Positions 40,819-49,165 of a DNA stretch of 64,000 bases are shown piece after piece. Where the stretch lies: positions 7,936,001 through 8,000,000 of the forward strand of contig NZ_CP047020.1 in assembly GCF_009796285.1 (NCBI RefSeq), written 5' to 3'. The notes under the pieces were generated by a model. It did not search any database and was not told the DNA's origin. It was given only the letters and a program-made list of their open reading frames with translations. Positions within the stretch are counted from its first letter, which is position 1. Every line of letters begins with the position of its first letter. The translations under genes were made by a program, and so were the position numbers. This DNA is from Streptomyces broussonetiae (GTDB lineage: Bacteria; Actinomycetota; Actinomycetes; Streptomycetales; Streptomycetaceae).

Positions 40819-41685
40819 GTGAGCGAAGCCCGTTCCGGCACCAGCGCACCGACAGTCCTGCGCATGATCCTCGGCCGTCGGCTGCAGGACATGCGGCTCG
40901 ACGCCGGTGCCTCGCTGGAGGACGCGGCAAAGGCCCTGCGCGTGAAGACCCTGACGATCCGTCGGCTGGAAAAGGCCGAGGTCGCGCTGAAGCCTCTCTA
41001 CGTGGAGAAGCTCCTGGAGACCTACGGGGCGGACCGCCAGGTGATCGATGAGTTCGTCGATCTGGCCGAGCAGGCCAACCAGCCTGGCTGGTGGCACTCC
41101 TACCGCGACGCCGTCCCCAGCTGGTTCACCGCCTACGTCAGCCTGGAGACCAGCGCCAAGACCCTGCGCACCTATGAACCCCAGTACGTCACCGGCCTTC
41201 TGCAGACCCCTGACTACGCCCGCGCCGTACTGCGCGGCGGGCTGCCGCACGGCAGCGAGGAGGAGCTGGCGCGCCGCGTGGAGCTACGGCTGCGCCGCCA
41301 GAGCCTGCTGGAGCGGGAGGACGCCCCCACGTTGTGGGTGGTCATGGAGGAAGCCGTCCTGCACCGGGCAGTGGGCAGCCCCGAGGTGATGCGGGAGCAG
41401 ATCGAGCGGCTCCTGAACGTGTCAGAACTCGAGCACGTCAGCGTCGATATCGTGCCCTTCGCCGCGGGCGCGCATGTCGGGGCGTGCGCGCCGTTCACAT
41501 ATTTCCGGTTCGAGGAACCCGAGCTGCCCGACATCGTCTACAGCGAACTCCTGTCCGCTTCCGTCTACCTGGACCAGCGCGCGGACGTTGTCGCCCACCT
41601 TGAGGCGCATTCCCGTATGGCGCTGCTGACGTCGTCCGAGGACAGCAGAGCGCTCTTGAACCGCATGCGCAAGGAGTACTCGTGA
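40819..41685 (+). CDS. XRE-family regulator with DUF5753 domain
   Basis: A 288-residue protein. The helix-turn-helix (about residues 14-70) reads LGRRLQDMRLDAGASLEDAA and LTIRRLEKAEVALKP. The DUF5753 effector-like domain (about 100-280) contains YEPQYVTGLLQTPDYARAVL. GTG 40819 lies 6 bases after AGGAGG; GTG 40813 abuts that site and is unlikely. It overlaps the DUF397 gene by 4 bp, the standard two-gene unit in streptomycetes, and the pair probably works with the divergent ATPase. Confidence 0.9.
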   Translation: MSEARSGTSAPTVLRMILGRRLQDMRLDAGASLEDAAKALRVKTLTIRRLEKAEVALKPLYVEKLLETYGADRQVIDEFVDLAEQANQPGWWHSYRDAVPSWFTAYVSLETSAKTLRTYEPQYVTGLLQTPDYARAVLRGGLPHGSEEELARRVELRLRRQSLLEREDAPTLWVVMEEAVLHRAVGSPEVMREQIERLLNVSELEHVSVDIVPFAAGAHVGACAPFTYFRFEEPELPDIVYSELLSASVYLDQRADVVAHLEAHSRMALLTSSEDSRALLNRMRKEYS

Positions 41686-41933
41686 CATTCACCGACGAAG
41701 GCGTCTACAACGGGATGCCGGCCCGCGACCTCGGGGAACAGGGCTGGGAGCGCCCCTGGAGCGGACCGAACGGCGGTCAATGCGTCGAGACGAAACAACT
41801 CGCCGACGGCCGCGTGGCCGTACGGCAGTCGACCGACCCGGCAGGGCCTGCGCTGATCTACTCGCCGGAGGAGATCGCCGCTTTCGTCCGCGGGGTCAAG
41901 GAGGGCCTGGCCGATCACTTGGCCGCCGGATGA
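41682..41933 (+). CDS. DUF397 small protein
   Basis: An 83-residue DUF397 protein with the family pattern WERPWSGPNGGQCVET and VAVRQSTDPAGPALIYSPEE followed by AFVRGVKEG. GTG 41682 overlaps the XRE stop by 4 bp, so the two are co-translated. DUF397 partners of XRE/DUF5753 regulators act as toxin/antitoxin-like or regulatory pairs in developmental control; its biochemical role is not established. Confidence 0.9.
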   Translation: MTFTDEGVYNGMPARDLGEQGWERPWSGPNGGQCVETKQLADGRVAVRQSTDPAGPALIYSPEEIAAFVRGVKEGLADHLAAG

Positions 41934-42015
41934 ACCGGTGGCAGACATGAGGGACGACGACACCGGTCCCGCTTCTGGTCTGCGGGCCGACAGACACACG
42001 TGTGAAGGGGAGAGC

Positions 42016-42831
42016 ATGACCACCAGGCAGGCCGGCCGGGATCTCGACACGAGCAAGGCGCACTCGGCCCGGATGTACGACTACTTCCTCGGCGGCAAGG
42101 ACCACTTCGAGATCGACAAGGAGGCGGCCCTGGTCGCCGCCGAAGCCCACCCCAGCATCTACGTGACCGCCCGCGAGAACCGGGCGTTCATGCACCGGGC
42201 TACCCGGGCCCTGGCGCAGGAGCACGGCATCCGCCAGTGGCTCGACATCGGCACGGGCATCCCGACCGAGCCCAACCTGCACCAGGTCGCCCAGTCCGTC
42301 GCGGTCGACGCCCGCGTCGTGTACGCCGACAACGACCCCCTCGTCCTGAAGTACGCCGAACGCCTCATGCGCAGCACGCCGCAGGGACGCACGGCCTACG
42401 TCGAAGCCGACGTCACCGACCCCGATGCGCTGATGAACGCCGTGGAGGCCGCGGAGATCCTGGACTTCGACCAGCCCATCGCCCTCTCCCTCAACGCGCT
42501 CATGCACTTCATCACCGACCCGCACGACCCGTACGCCATCATCCGCCGGCTGCTCGACCCGCTCCCGGCGGGCAGCGCCCTCGCCATGAACCACTGCACG
42601 CCCGACTTCGACCCCGCCACCTGGAACAAGGTCGCGGAGGTCTACACCAAGTCCGGGTCTCCGGTGCAGTTCCGTTCGCACAGCGACGTCCGCCGTTTCT
42701 TCGACGGACTCGACCTGATCGACCCCGGCATCGTCTGCTGCCACCGCTGGCGGCCCGCCGGAGCCGCCGATGGGACGGAGCCCACGGACGCCCAGATCAG
42801 CCTGTTGGCGGGCGTAGGCATCAAACACTAG
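42016..42831 (+). CDS. SAM-dependent methyltransferase (PF04672/DUF574)
   Basis: A 271-residue protein with the family start TSKAHSARMYDYFLGGKDHF, the SAM-binding segment QWLDIGTGIPTEPNLHQVA, the acidic loop VVYADNDPLVL, and VTDPDALM. ATG 42016 follows GAAGGGGAG. The family is abundant in streptomycetes, often next to XRE/DUF397 genes as here, 82 bp downstream. The methyl acceptor is unknown. Confidence 0.9.
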   Translation: MTTRQAGRDLDTSKAHSARMYDYFLGGKDHFEIDKEAALVAAEAHPSIYVTARENRAFMHRATRALAQEHGIRQWLDIGTGIPTEPNLHQVAQSVAVDARVVYADNDPLVLKYAERLMRSTPQGRTAYVEADVTDPDALMNAVEAAEILDFDQPIALSLNALMHFITDPHDPYAIIRRLLDPLPAGSALAMNHCTPDFDPATWNKVAEVYTKSGSPVQFRSHSDVRRFFDGLDLIDPGIVCCHRWRPAGAADGTEPTDAQISLLAGVGIKH

Positions 42832-43110
42832 TCGGGGCCCGGCCGACAGTGCGGCACCCGCAGCATGGTGTCCGTGCACGCCGACTCCCGGCATGCCGAG
42901 CGGTACATGCCCAGCACGTTCAGTGGACCGCCCAGCAGTGCCCGAGCCCTCCTCGCCGCTCTGCTGGTGCCGCTGCCGCGCCAGGCTCTGCTTGTCCGGC
43001 GGACACGGGGTCTGCTCGGGGGAGTGGGTCTGTGCCCATGTGAGACGTGTAATCCATAACGATCTCTGCTCAGGCCTTGTGCGATTCCTTGTCACGTTTA
43101 CTCTCCCGAC

Positions 43111-44061
43111 ATGGCATTTCTTTCCAGTCGCCGAAGAAGGTCCCGCCTTGCCCCGGAACTCGACGACGAGGACCTGGGAAAGCTGATGAAGAACCTGGTG
43201 GCGACCACGAGGACGAGTGCGATCGCGATGACGGACATGTGCGTGGCGCAGATGTCCCGTCTGCTGGAGCAGGAGCCGGACGACTGGGACCGTCGAGCGC
43301 ACCGCATGGGCGTCCTCGCGGAGTTCCTGGCCGGATCGCGTCTGCCCAGTTCCTGGGCCACGCGCGAGCCGCGCAACGCGAACGCCCTCGTGCTGTACGC
43401 ATGGAGCGAGGTGGTCCGCGCCGGCTCCCGGGGAGGCCTGGAAGACGCCGCCGGTGTGATCGACAGTTGTCTCAGGGCCGCCACGCTCACCCCTGAGGAC
43501 CCCACCCCATGGGTGGTCGTGCTGAGCGCGGCACGCCTGGAACGCTGGGAACAGCCGCAGGTGTTCGGTGTCTGGAACGAGGTGCTCGCGCGCGACCGCT
43601 GGAACCGTCAGGCCTACCTCACCATGCTCGGCTATCTCGCCCCCGAGGAAGCGGGGTCGCGGATGCAGGTTCTGGAGTTCGTGGATGCCCTGCGCGCTCA
43701 CATGCCCGCGAACGCGCCCTGCGCGGCGACGGAACTCACCGCCCAGGTCTTCCAGTACCACTCGGTCCTCGACCGCGGCGGCTTCGAAGCGTTGGTGGCG
43801 CGCAATCACTGGTCCCTGACGTCCGGTGCCCGGGCCCTCGACCACGTGGCCCACACCTGGGTGCAGCCCGGGTTCCTCCGTCACGCGCGGGCATGTGCCG
43901 ACCTCAACCTCCTCGCCTACGCGCTGATGGCCGCCGACCGGCGCCACGAAGCGCGTGCGGCCTTCGAGGCGCTCGGCGGCATCGTCACCCCTTGGCCTTG
44001 GCAGGCCGGCGGCGATCCTCTGACCGGGTTCGAGCAGGCACAGCGAAGAGTTCCGCAGTAG
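43111..44061 (+). CDS. Conserved hypothetical protein, helical-repeat-like
   Basis: A 316-residue soluble protein of unknown function. After a basic start (SSRRRRSRLAPE) it is mainly alpha-helical with TPR-like alternation (LEDAAGVIDSCLRAATLTPE, WNEVLARDRWNRQAYLTMLG, ADLNLLAYALMAADRRHEAR). Paralogous proteins of this layout are common in streptomycetes. No catalytic motif, signal peptide or span is seen. It is monocistronic with its own terminator. Confidence 0.75.
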   Translation: MAFLSSRRRRSRLAPELDDEDLGKLMKNLVATTRTSAIAMTDMCVAQMSRLLEQEPDDWDRRAHRMGVLAEFLAGSRLPSSWATREPRNANALVLYAWSEVVRAGSRGGLEDAAGVIDSCLRAATLTPEDPTPWVVVLSAARLERWEQPQVFGVWNEVLARDRWNRQAYLTMLGYLAPEEAGSRMQVLEFVDALRAHMPANAPCAATELTAQVFQYHSVLDRGGFEALVARNHWSLTSGARALDHVAHTWVQPGFLRHARACADLNLLAYALMAADRRHEARAAFEALGGIVTPWPWQAGGDPLTGFEQAQRRVPQ

Positions 44062-44063
44062 GT

Positions 44064-44087
44064 GACCGGCCTTGTGGCCGGCCGGTC
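44064..44087 (+). terminator. Hairpin after the helical-repeat gene
   Basis: GACCGGCC and GGCCGGTC form a perfect 8-bp stem with an 8-base loop, 2 bp past the stop codon. Confidence 0.6.
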
Positions 44088-44730
44088 CAGGACCCTTCAC
44101 CGGCCTGTGGCGTCCTTCTGCCGGCAGACCTGACCTTGAATACCGCGCAGTTGGTGGCCCTGCCGTCGCGAGCAGGAGTCCTCGGCAGGACTCGAACCGG
44201 CGGCCAAGCGTCGGAGGAGGGACGGCCATGTCTCGTGGGCCGACCTCCAGGCACCTGAGCCGTGCCTGCAGGCTGATCGGTTCGGACCGCGGTCGAAGCG
44301 GTGCGGGCGATTGCCCGTTGCAGCAGCAAGCTGCCCCCGCTGCTCGGCGCACGTGGGCAACGGCCTGCGCGATCCGCAGCCGGCGGGCAACGTGGTCGCG
44401 CTTGTGGCGGTCTACCTCGCGATCCGCAACCACGTCCGCTGCTTCGAGAACCGCATCCTCATCCCGTTTCCCGTCCACTGCCCGGTGGCGCGGCTGGGCG
44501 GGCCCGCTACTTCACCGTCGCGCAAGGGGCGTCTGCCTCGAGCTGAGCCGATGGCCGGCTGGTTCACGCCCGGGTGAGGAGCCTCCGCCTCGTGCCGGCG
44601 TGTGGAGCCGCCGCCACGCCGGGCAAGGGGGACACGCGTTCCTCCTCGGGCGCAGGGGCGGGTGACTTCGTCCTCCGACGTGCTCCTGATCGCTCGGGGC
44701 GGCAAAGGCCGCCTGACCGCTCGTCGTGGC
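44088..44730. other. Intergenic stretch, no gene recognised
   Basis: The 640 bp between the helical-repeat gene and tatB have no frame with recognisable protein similarity. A GGACTCGAACC string at 44188-44198 looks like a tRNA T-loop complement but has no cloverleaf around it. Confidence 0.5.
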
Positions 44731-45177
44731 TCAAGTGGCGTCGGGATCGTAGGAGTGCGCGGGGGCCTGCTCCGGCGAGGCCGCTCGGCTCGCCCCACTC
44801 CCGGCCCACCCGGTCGGCTCGGTTCGCACGGCCCGCTCGGTCGACTGGCCTCTCACCGCATCGGCCGCTTCCGCCCACTCAGCCCTCGGGTCAAGGGCCG
44901 AGCGGATCTCCTCGATACCGAAGGCGTCGCCGTCGACTTCGGCGTCGAGGAGGTGCTGGCGCACAAACCGCTTCGGGTGCAGGTCCGCCAGCTCCAGGTC
45001 CTCGAACTCCGGGCCCAGTTCCGAGCGAACGTCCTCCTTGGCTGCCTCGGAGAACGCGCGGACCTTCTGCAGGAACCCCGTCACCTTCTGTACGACCTCG
45101 GGCAGCTTGTCGGGGCCGAAGAGCAGGATGATCAAGACCCCCAGGACGAGGAGGTCCAGTGGGCTCACGTCGAACAA
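44731..45177 (-). CDS. tatB: Sec-independent translocase protein TatB
   Basis: A 148-residue TatB-type protein with a short N-terminal span and amphipathic helix, LDLLVLGVLIILLFGPDKLP then EVVQKVTGFLQKVRAF, followed by the actinobacterial TatB stretch EDVRSELGPEFEDLELADLH and a low-complexity tail. TTG 45177 is chosen because GGAGG lies 8 bases upstream and the protein then begins like other TatB (LFDVSPLDLL). The ATG at 45249 would add 24 residues before the membrane span. It works with TatA/TatC to export folded proteins, several of which are encoded in this window. It lies 40 bp after ftsW. Confidence 0.88.
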   Translation of the reverse strand: MFDVSPLDLLVLGVLIILLFGPDKLPEVVQKVTGFLQKVRAFSEAAKEDVRSELGPEFEDLELADLHPKRFVRQHLLDAEVDGDAFGIEEIRSALDPRAEWAEAADAVRGQSTERAVRTEPTGWAGSGASRAASPEQAPAHSYDPDAT

Positions 45178-45217
45178 CGTCGGTGCCTCCGATCTGTCCC
45201 CGAAGGGGATGCCGGTC

Positions 45218-46645
45218 TCACGGTCGTACCAGCTGCGTTTCGGCGGCACTGACGTCCGCGGCCGGCATCGGCGGCGGGCGACGGGCCGTGTCGCTGACCT
45301 TGATCAGGACAGCGACCAACAGCCAGTTGGCCACCATGGACGAACCGCCCTGGGCGAGGAACGGCAGTGCCTTGCCGGTGAGCGGGATGAGCCCGGTGAC
45401 TCCACCCACGACGACGAAGACCTGGAGGACGAGCGCCGAGGCCAGGCCGCCCGCAAGCAGCTTGCCGAACGGGTCGGTGACGGTCAGGGCCGTCCGCAGG
45501 CCGCGCTCGGCGAGCAGCGCGTAGAGCAGAATGACGACCGTCACCCCGGTCAGGCCGAGTTCCTCGCCGACCGTCGTGAGGATGAAGTCGCTGCGCCCGG
45601 CGAATCCGATCAGCTCCGGGTGTCCCTGTCCGAGACCGGTGCCCATGATGCCGCCCGAGCCGAAGCTGAACAGGGCCTGGGCGGCCTGGTCGGAGATCAG
45701 CCCCGGCGGTCGCTTGTCGGGCGGCAGAAAGATGTCCATGGGATGCAGCCAGGCAACGACACGGCCGTGCACGTGCGGTTCGAAGGAGCCTACGACGAAG
45801 GCGCCCACGGCGAACATGACGATGCCGAACACCACCCAGCTGGTGCGCTCGGTCGCGACGTACAACATGATCACGAACAGGCCGAAGAAGATCAGCGAGG
45901 TACCGAGGTCCCGCTCGAAGATCAGGACCAGCAGGCTGAGGATCCACACGGCTGCGACCGGGCCCAACTGTCGCCCGCGCGGCAGATACATGCCCATGAG
46001 GCGCCGCCCGGCGAGCGCGAGGGCGTCCCTGCGGAGCGTCAGGTACCCGGCGAAGAACACCACGATGACGATCTTCACGAACTCCCCGGGCTGGAAGGAC
46101 AGCGGCCCGATGAAGATCCACCGCTTGGCGCCGTAGACGTCGCCGGGATAGAAGGCCGGCGCCATCAGCAGGACCAGCCCCACGGTGATCGTGACGTACG
46201 GGTAGCGCTGAAGCCTGCGGTGGTCCCGCAGCAGCGCCACCGCCCCTGAGAACACCGCCACCGCGATGCCGCACCACATCAGCTGCCCCGACGCCGCGGG
46301 CGTCGAGTGGTGGTAGTGCGTCCCGTAGGCGATGTCGAGACGGTGGATCAGGACGAGCCCCAGACCGCTGAGCAGGGTGGCCAGGGGCAGGATCAACGGA
46401 TCGGCATGTGGCGCGAACCGGCGTACCGTGACATGGCACACCACGGGCAATGCGGCGGTGGCCAGGCACGTCAGGGCCATGCTCGGCGGCAGCTTCCCGC
46501 TGACGGCGAGGGCCGTCTCGGCATAGCCGTAGCAGCAGATGAGGAGGGCGCCGAACAGCAGGACCAGCTCCAGGTTCCGGTCGCTCAGGCGCCCTGACCG
46601 GCTTGGCCGCACTGCAAGCTTCGCCGGTCCCCGCCGACCAGTCAT
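45218..46645 (-). CDS. FtsW/RodA/SpoVE-family SEDS glycan polymerase
   Basis: A 475-residue integral membrane protein with ten or more hydrophobic segments. SEDS motifs include GAKRWIFIGPLSFQPGEFVK, LIFERDLGTSLIFFG, QALFSFGSGGIMGTGLGQGH and FILTTVGEELGLTG. It polymerises lipid II glycan strands, normally with a class B penicillin-binding protein, which is absent here. The pairing with tatB suggests a co-transcribed unit of envelope-biogenesis genes. Confidence 0.92.
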   Translation of the reverse strand: MTGRRGPAKLAVRPSRSGRLSDRNLELVLLFGALLICCYGYAETALAVSGKLPPSMALTCLATAALPVVCHVTVRRFAPHADPLILPLATLLSGLGLVLIHRLDIAYGTHYHHSTPAASGQLMWCGIAVAVFSGAVALLRDHRRLQRYPYVTITVGLVLLMAPAFYPGDVYGAKRWIFIGPLSFQPGEFVKIVIVVFFAGYLTLRRDALALAGRRLMGMYLPRGRQLGPVAAVWILSLLVLIFERDLGTSLIFFGLFVIMLYVATERTSWVVFGIVMFAVGAFVVGSFEPHVHGRVVAWLHPMDIFLPPDKRPPGLISDQAAQALFSFGSGGIMGTGLGQGHPELIGFAGRSDFILTTVGEELGLTGVTVVILLYALLAERGLRTALTVTDPFGKLLAGGLASALVLQVFVVVGGVTGLIPLTGKALPFLAQGGSSMVANWLLVAVLIKVSDTARRPPPMPAADVSAAETQLVRP

Positions 46646-46712
46646 GCTTCCCCCTTCGTTCAGGTCCCCCGCCGGAATCCCCGCGCCGGGCCACGGTCAG
46701 CAAGGTTATATG

Positions 46713-46730
46713 GTTGCGCAATAACGCAAC
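46713..46730. promoter_or_regulatory. Inverted repeat between ftsW and the transglycosylase-like gene
   Basis: GTTGCG-CAATAA-CGCAAC is a perfect 6-bp dyad with a 6-bp AT-rich centre in the 122-bp divergent region. A TATAAC -10-like element on the reverse strand is adjacent. It is a likely operator controlling both cell-wall genes; the regulator is not identifiable. Confidence 0.45.
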
Positions 46731-46767
46731 TGAACTGTAGCCGAGAGCAGGTAAGAGGAGGGTTGGC

Positions 46768-47709
46768 GTGGCGGCAGCGCGCAGGCGGGGGCGCCACAGG
46801 CTGTGGCCGGTGGTGATCGGGGTGGGCGTGGTCCTGGCGCTCGTGGGCTATCTCGCCGTCCGGTTCATCCGCTCGGCGACGTCCGACGAATGCACGGCGC
46901 ACGGCACGGACGGTACGACCGTCACGCTCGATCTGGACCAGGCGGCCCACGCCGCGACCATCGCGGCCGTGGCCCACGCACGCGGCCTGCCCGAACGGGC
47001 CGTCACCATAGCCCTGGCGACCGCGATACAGGAGTCCAAACTCCGCAATCTCGCGAACGGGGACCGGGATTCCCTCGGTCTGTTCCAGCAGCGCCCGTCC
47101 CAGGGCTGGGGCAGCCCCGCCGAGATCCGCGACCCTGTCTACGCTGCAGGCAAGTTCTTCGACGCGCTGGTCAAGGTGCAGGGCTACGTCGACCTGCCGG
47201 TCACCGTCGCCGCACAGGATGTCCAGCACAGCGGCTACCCGGAGGCCTACGCATCACATGAGGCCACGGCCACGACGCTGGCCGACGTGCTGACGGGACA
47301 GGAGGGGCCCGCACTGACCTGCACGGTCAGCACGGTGGGCAGGAGCGGGGCCGATCCCGCCCAGGCCGACGCAGGGACCGGCGTCGACAATGCCGTGGCA
47401 GGTCGGGGCAGCGGTGCGGCGGGTGCCGTGCGTCAGGGCGGTGGCGGTGTCGCTGCAGTGGTCCGGCGGGAGTTCGGCGGAGTGCCGATCGCCAACCCCG
47501 CGACCGGCGACAGCGTCGAGTACCCGGTCTCCGACGCAGCCACGGGTTGGTCCCTCGCCCTGTGGCTGGTCTGTCACGCCCCCGCGCTGCACGCCTCGTC
47601 GGTCACGTTCGGCAACCGCCGGTGGAGCAGCGGCGCCTCGGACCGCGGCTGGACGCACATCGCGCCCGCGTCGGCGGAGTCCTCGACGGTGGCCGTGAAA
47701 GTGAGCTAG
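46768..47709 (+). CDS. Membrane-anchored lysozyme-like/lytic-transglycosylase-fold protein
   Basis: A 313-residue protein with one N-terminal span (about 13-35). The extracytoplasmic domain (about 50-190) contains AVTIALATAIQESKLRNLA, with a Glu placed as in lytic transglycosylases, and DSLGLFQQRPSQGWG. A variable region and a C-terminal domain (about 235-313) that may fold like a peptidoglycan-associated module follow. It would act on peptidoglycan outside the membrane. The start is GTG 46768. It is divergent from ftsW, consistent with a cell-wall role. Confidence 0.75.
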   Translation: MAAARRRGRHRLWPVVIGVGVVLALVGYLAVRFIRSATSDECTAHGTDGTTVTLDLDQAAHAATIAAVAHARGLPERAVTIALATAIQESKLRNLANGDRDSLGLFQQRPSQGWGSPAEIRDPVYAAGKFFDALVKVQGYVDLPVTVAAQDVQHSGYPEAYASHEATATTLADVLTGQEGPALTCTVSTVGRSGADPAQADAGTGVDNAVAGRGSGAAGAVRQGGGGVAAVVRREFGGVPIANPATGDSVEYPVSDAATGWSLALWLVCHAPALHASSVTFGNRRWSSGASDRGWTHIAPASAESSTVAVKVS

Positions 47710-47822
47710 TGCTGGATTCCTCGAACGGAGCGTGCGTACGGGCACCGCAGTACCCGGTGCTGGTGGTACCGGTGTTCCCCGCACCCGGGGCCGGGTTCGG
47801 GCGTTCCTTCCCGGGAAAGGGT

Positions 47823-47852
47823 TTGAGCGAGGCGGCGGCCCGCTGCTACTTT
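47823..47852 (+). promoter_or_regulatory. Candidate promoter of the leader-GNAT-infA transcript
   Basis: TTGAGC (47823-47828) and TACTTT (47847-47852) are separated by 18 bp. Transcription would begin near 47859, 20 nt before the leader ribosome site. Confidence 0.45.
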
Positions 47853-47891
47853 CGTGGTGGACCGTGAAGTCGTCGTATGGAGGTGAGCCCC

Positions 47892-47945
47892 GTGAACACA
47901 GTCACCCATGGGTGCTCCCTCAACCCGTCACGGTCCGGCGGCTGA
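47892..47945 (+). CDS. 17-residue leader peptide
   Basis: GTG 47892 is preceded at 5 bases by GGAGGTGA (47879-47886), an almost perfect Shine-Dalgarno sequence, and is followed by 17 codons (MNTVTHGCSLNPSRSGG) and TGA. The peptide is too short to be a domain. The strong ribosome site and the hairpin that begins 12 bases after its stop suggest a regulatory upstream frame for the GNAT/infA genes. Confidence 0.5.
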   Translation: MNTVTHGCSLNPSRSGG

Positions 47946-47957
47946 CGTTCGGTGTCG

Positions 47958-47994
47958 CCAGGAGCGCCTGAGATCGAGGCACTCCTGGGAGGAG
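47958..47994 (+). promoter_or_regulatory. Putative translational switch before the GNAT gene
   Basis: CCAGGAGCGCCT and AGGCACTCCTGG (47958-47969, 47977-47988) can pair with one mismatch and a 7-base loop, leaving the GNAT ribosome site free. Alternatively CTCCT (47982-47986) pairs with AGGAG (47990-47994) over a GGG loop and hides that ribosome site. The two structures exclude each other. A ribosome ending at the leader stop (47945) would disturb the first. Confidence 0.5.
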
Positions 47995-48000
47995 ACTCCG

Positions 48001-48792
48001 ATGAACACGAAGCCCTTCACATCCGGCCTGAGCGAGAACGCGGTGATGATCACGCGCGTCGCGGACAGGCAATGGCATGCACTGGAAGACGACCTGGTGG
48101 TCGGCCGCGGGCATGCGGAACACCGGCCCGACGGCCGCTTGTTCGTCAGCATCGACGCCTGGCACGAATCCACCTTCGACCGGCTCGCCGAGGCGATGCT
48201 GATGCAACTGCCGGCGCCGCTGTACACGGTGGTCGACGAAGCCGACGTCGAGCTGACGGCCGGCTGGCGGCGAGCCGGTTTCACGATACGGCGCCGCGAG
48301 TGGGAGTACGTCGTGCCGACCGACCCGCGGGTCACAGGGCTCGAAGCAGTCCTGCCGCCTTCGGGCGTGACGATCGTGCCCGCCGGTCAGGCGGACGAGG
48401 CTCTGCTCCGGGCGGTGGACCGCGCGATCCGTGACGAAGTCGAGGCGAGCGTCGGGTGGCGGTCGATGCCCGCGGAGGTGATTCCCCGCCCCCAGGGCGA
48501 CACCGTCGTCGACCCGTCGAAGTACGCGGTGGCCGCGGCGCCGGACCGCTACCTCGGTCTGATCCGGGTGGTGAGGGTGAAGCGGCCGCGCATCGGGCTG
48601 GTCGCGGTCCGGGCCGGCGAGCAGCGCCGCGGCATCGCGCGGGCGCTGCTGGCCCACACACTGGGGACGCTGCACCGCTCCGGAGCCGCCGCGGCCTGGA
48701 CCGAGGTCCACGAGTCCAACCAAGCAGCCTCGGCACTGTTCGAGGGCATCGGCGCCCGGCCGATGAGCAGCAACCTGGAGCTGGTGCGATGA
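48001..48792 (+). CDS. GNAT-family acetyltransferase
   Basis: A 263-residue protein. The N-terminal half has a partial GNAT-like layout (ESTFDRLAEAMLMQL, WRRAGFTIRRREWEY). The C-terminal half holds the acetyl-CoA motif A, VRAGEQRRGIARALLAHTLG, and EVHESNQAASALFEGIGARP. It therefore looks like a tandem-GNAT protein. ATG 48001 follows GGAGGAGA. It overlaps the IF-1 paralogue by 4 bp. The substrate is unknown; translation-linked neighbours raise the option of a ribosome- or drug-related acetylation. Confidence 0.85.
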   Translation: MNTKPFTSGLSENAVMITRVADRQWHALEDDLVVGRGHAEHRPDGRLFVSIDAWHESTFDRLAEAMLMQLPAPLYTVVDEADVELTAGWRRAGFTIRRREWEYVVPTDPRVTGLEAVLPPSGVTIVPAGQADEALLRAVDRAIRDEVEASVGWRSMPAEVIPRPQGDTVVDPSKYAVAAAPDRYLGLIRVVRVKRPRIGLVAVRAGEQRRGIARALLAHTLGTLHRSGAAAAWTEVHESNQAASALFEGIGARPMSSNLELVR

Positions 48793-49013
48793 CGAGGAAC
48801 AAGAACGTCATCGAGGTCGAGGGCAAGGTCGTCGAGTGCCTGCGCAGCGCCATGTTCACCGTGGAGCTCGAGAACGGACACCGGGTGCTCGCGCACATCA
48901 GCGGGAAGATCCGCAAGAACTACATCAAGATCATGCTGGAGGACCGGGTGCTGGTGGAGCTTCCGCCGTACGACCTGACGCGCGGCCGGATCGTGTTCCG
49001 GTACCGGAACTAG
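48789..49013 (+). CDS. infA: Translation initiation factor IF-1 paralogue
   Basis: A 74-residue OB-fold protein with the complete IF-1 pattern: IEVEGKVVECLRSAMFTVEL, NGHRVLAHISGKIRKNYIKI and VELPPYDLTRGRIVFRY. IF-1 binds the ribosomal A site during initiation. The usual housekeeping infA lies in the ribosomal-protein region next to rpmJ; here it is translationally coupled to a GNAT gene, so it is an accessory copy. The stop-start overlap is ATGA at 48789-48792. Confidence 0.93.
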   Translation: MTRNKNVIEVEGKVVECLRSAMFTVELENGHRVLAHISGKIRKNYIKIMLEDRVLVELPPYDLTRGRIVFRYRN

Positions 49014-49046
49014 CGGCGGGCGGCACCTTCCGCGACATCTGATCCC

Positions 49047-49084
49047 GGGGTCCCGGTCACGCCGTCGTGGGTGACCGGGGCCCC
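49047..49084 (+). terminator. Strong terminator after infA
   Basis: GGGGTCCCGGTCAC and GTGACCGGGGCCCC form a 14-bp stem with one G-U pair and a 10-base loop, 33 bp after the infA stop. It closes the leader-GNAT-infA transcript. Confidence 0.75.
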
Positions 49085-49165
49085 GATGACGGCGGAGCCC
49101 CGCACCCGCGGGCGGCAAGGAGCGCACAGGGGGCTTCTTACCGAGGCGGCTTATGGTGCGTCGCC

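Noticed and set aside
44188..44198. tRNA T-loop-like string GGACTCGAACC (reverse strand GGTTCGAGTCC)
   Set aside because: No matching acceptor, D or anticodon arms could be built around it, and the T-stem has a mismatch; probably chance, or at most an old attachment-site relic.
41896..44478. 860-codon minus-strand open frame across the methyltransferase and helical-repeat genes
   Set aside because: Antisense shadow; the plus-strand genes have recognised families, ribosome sites and a terminator.
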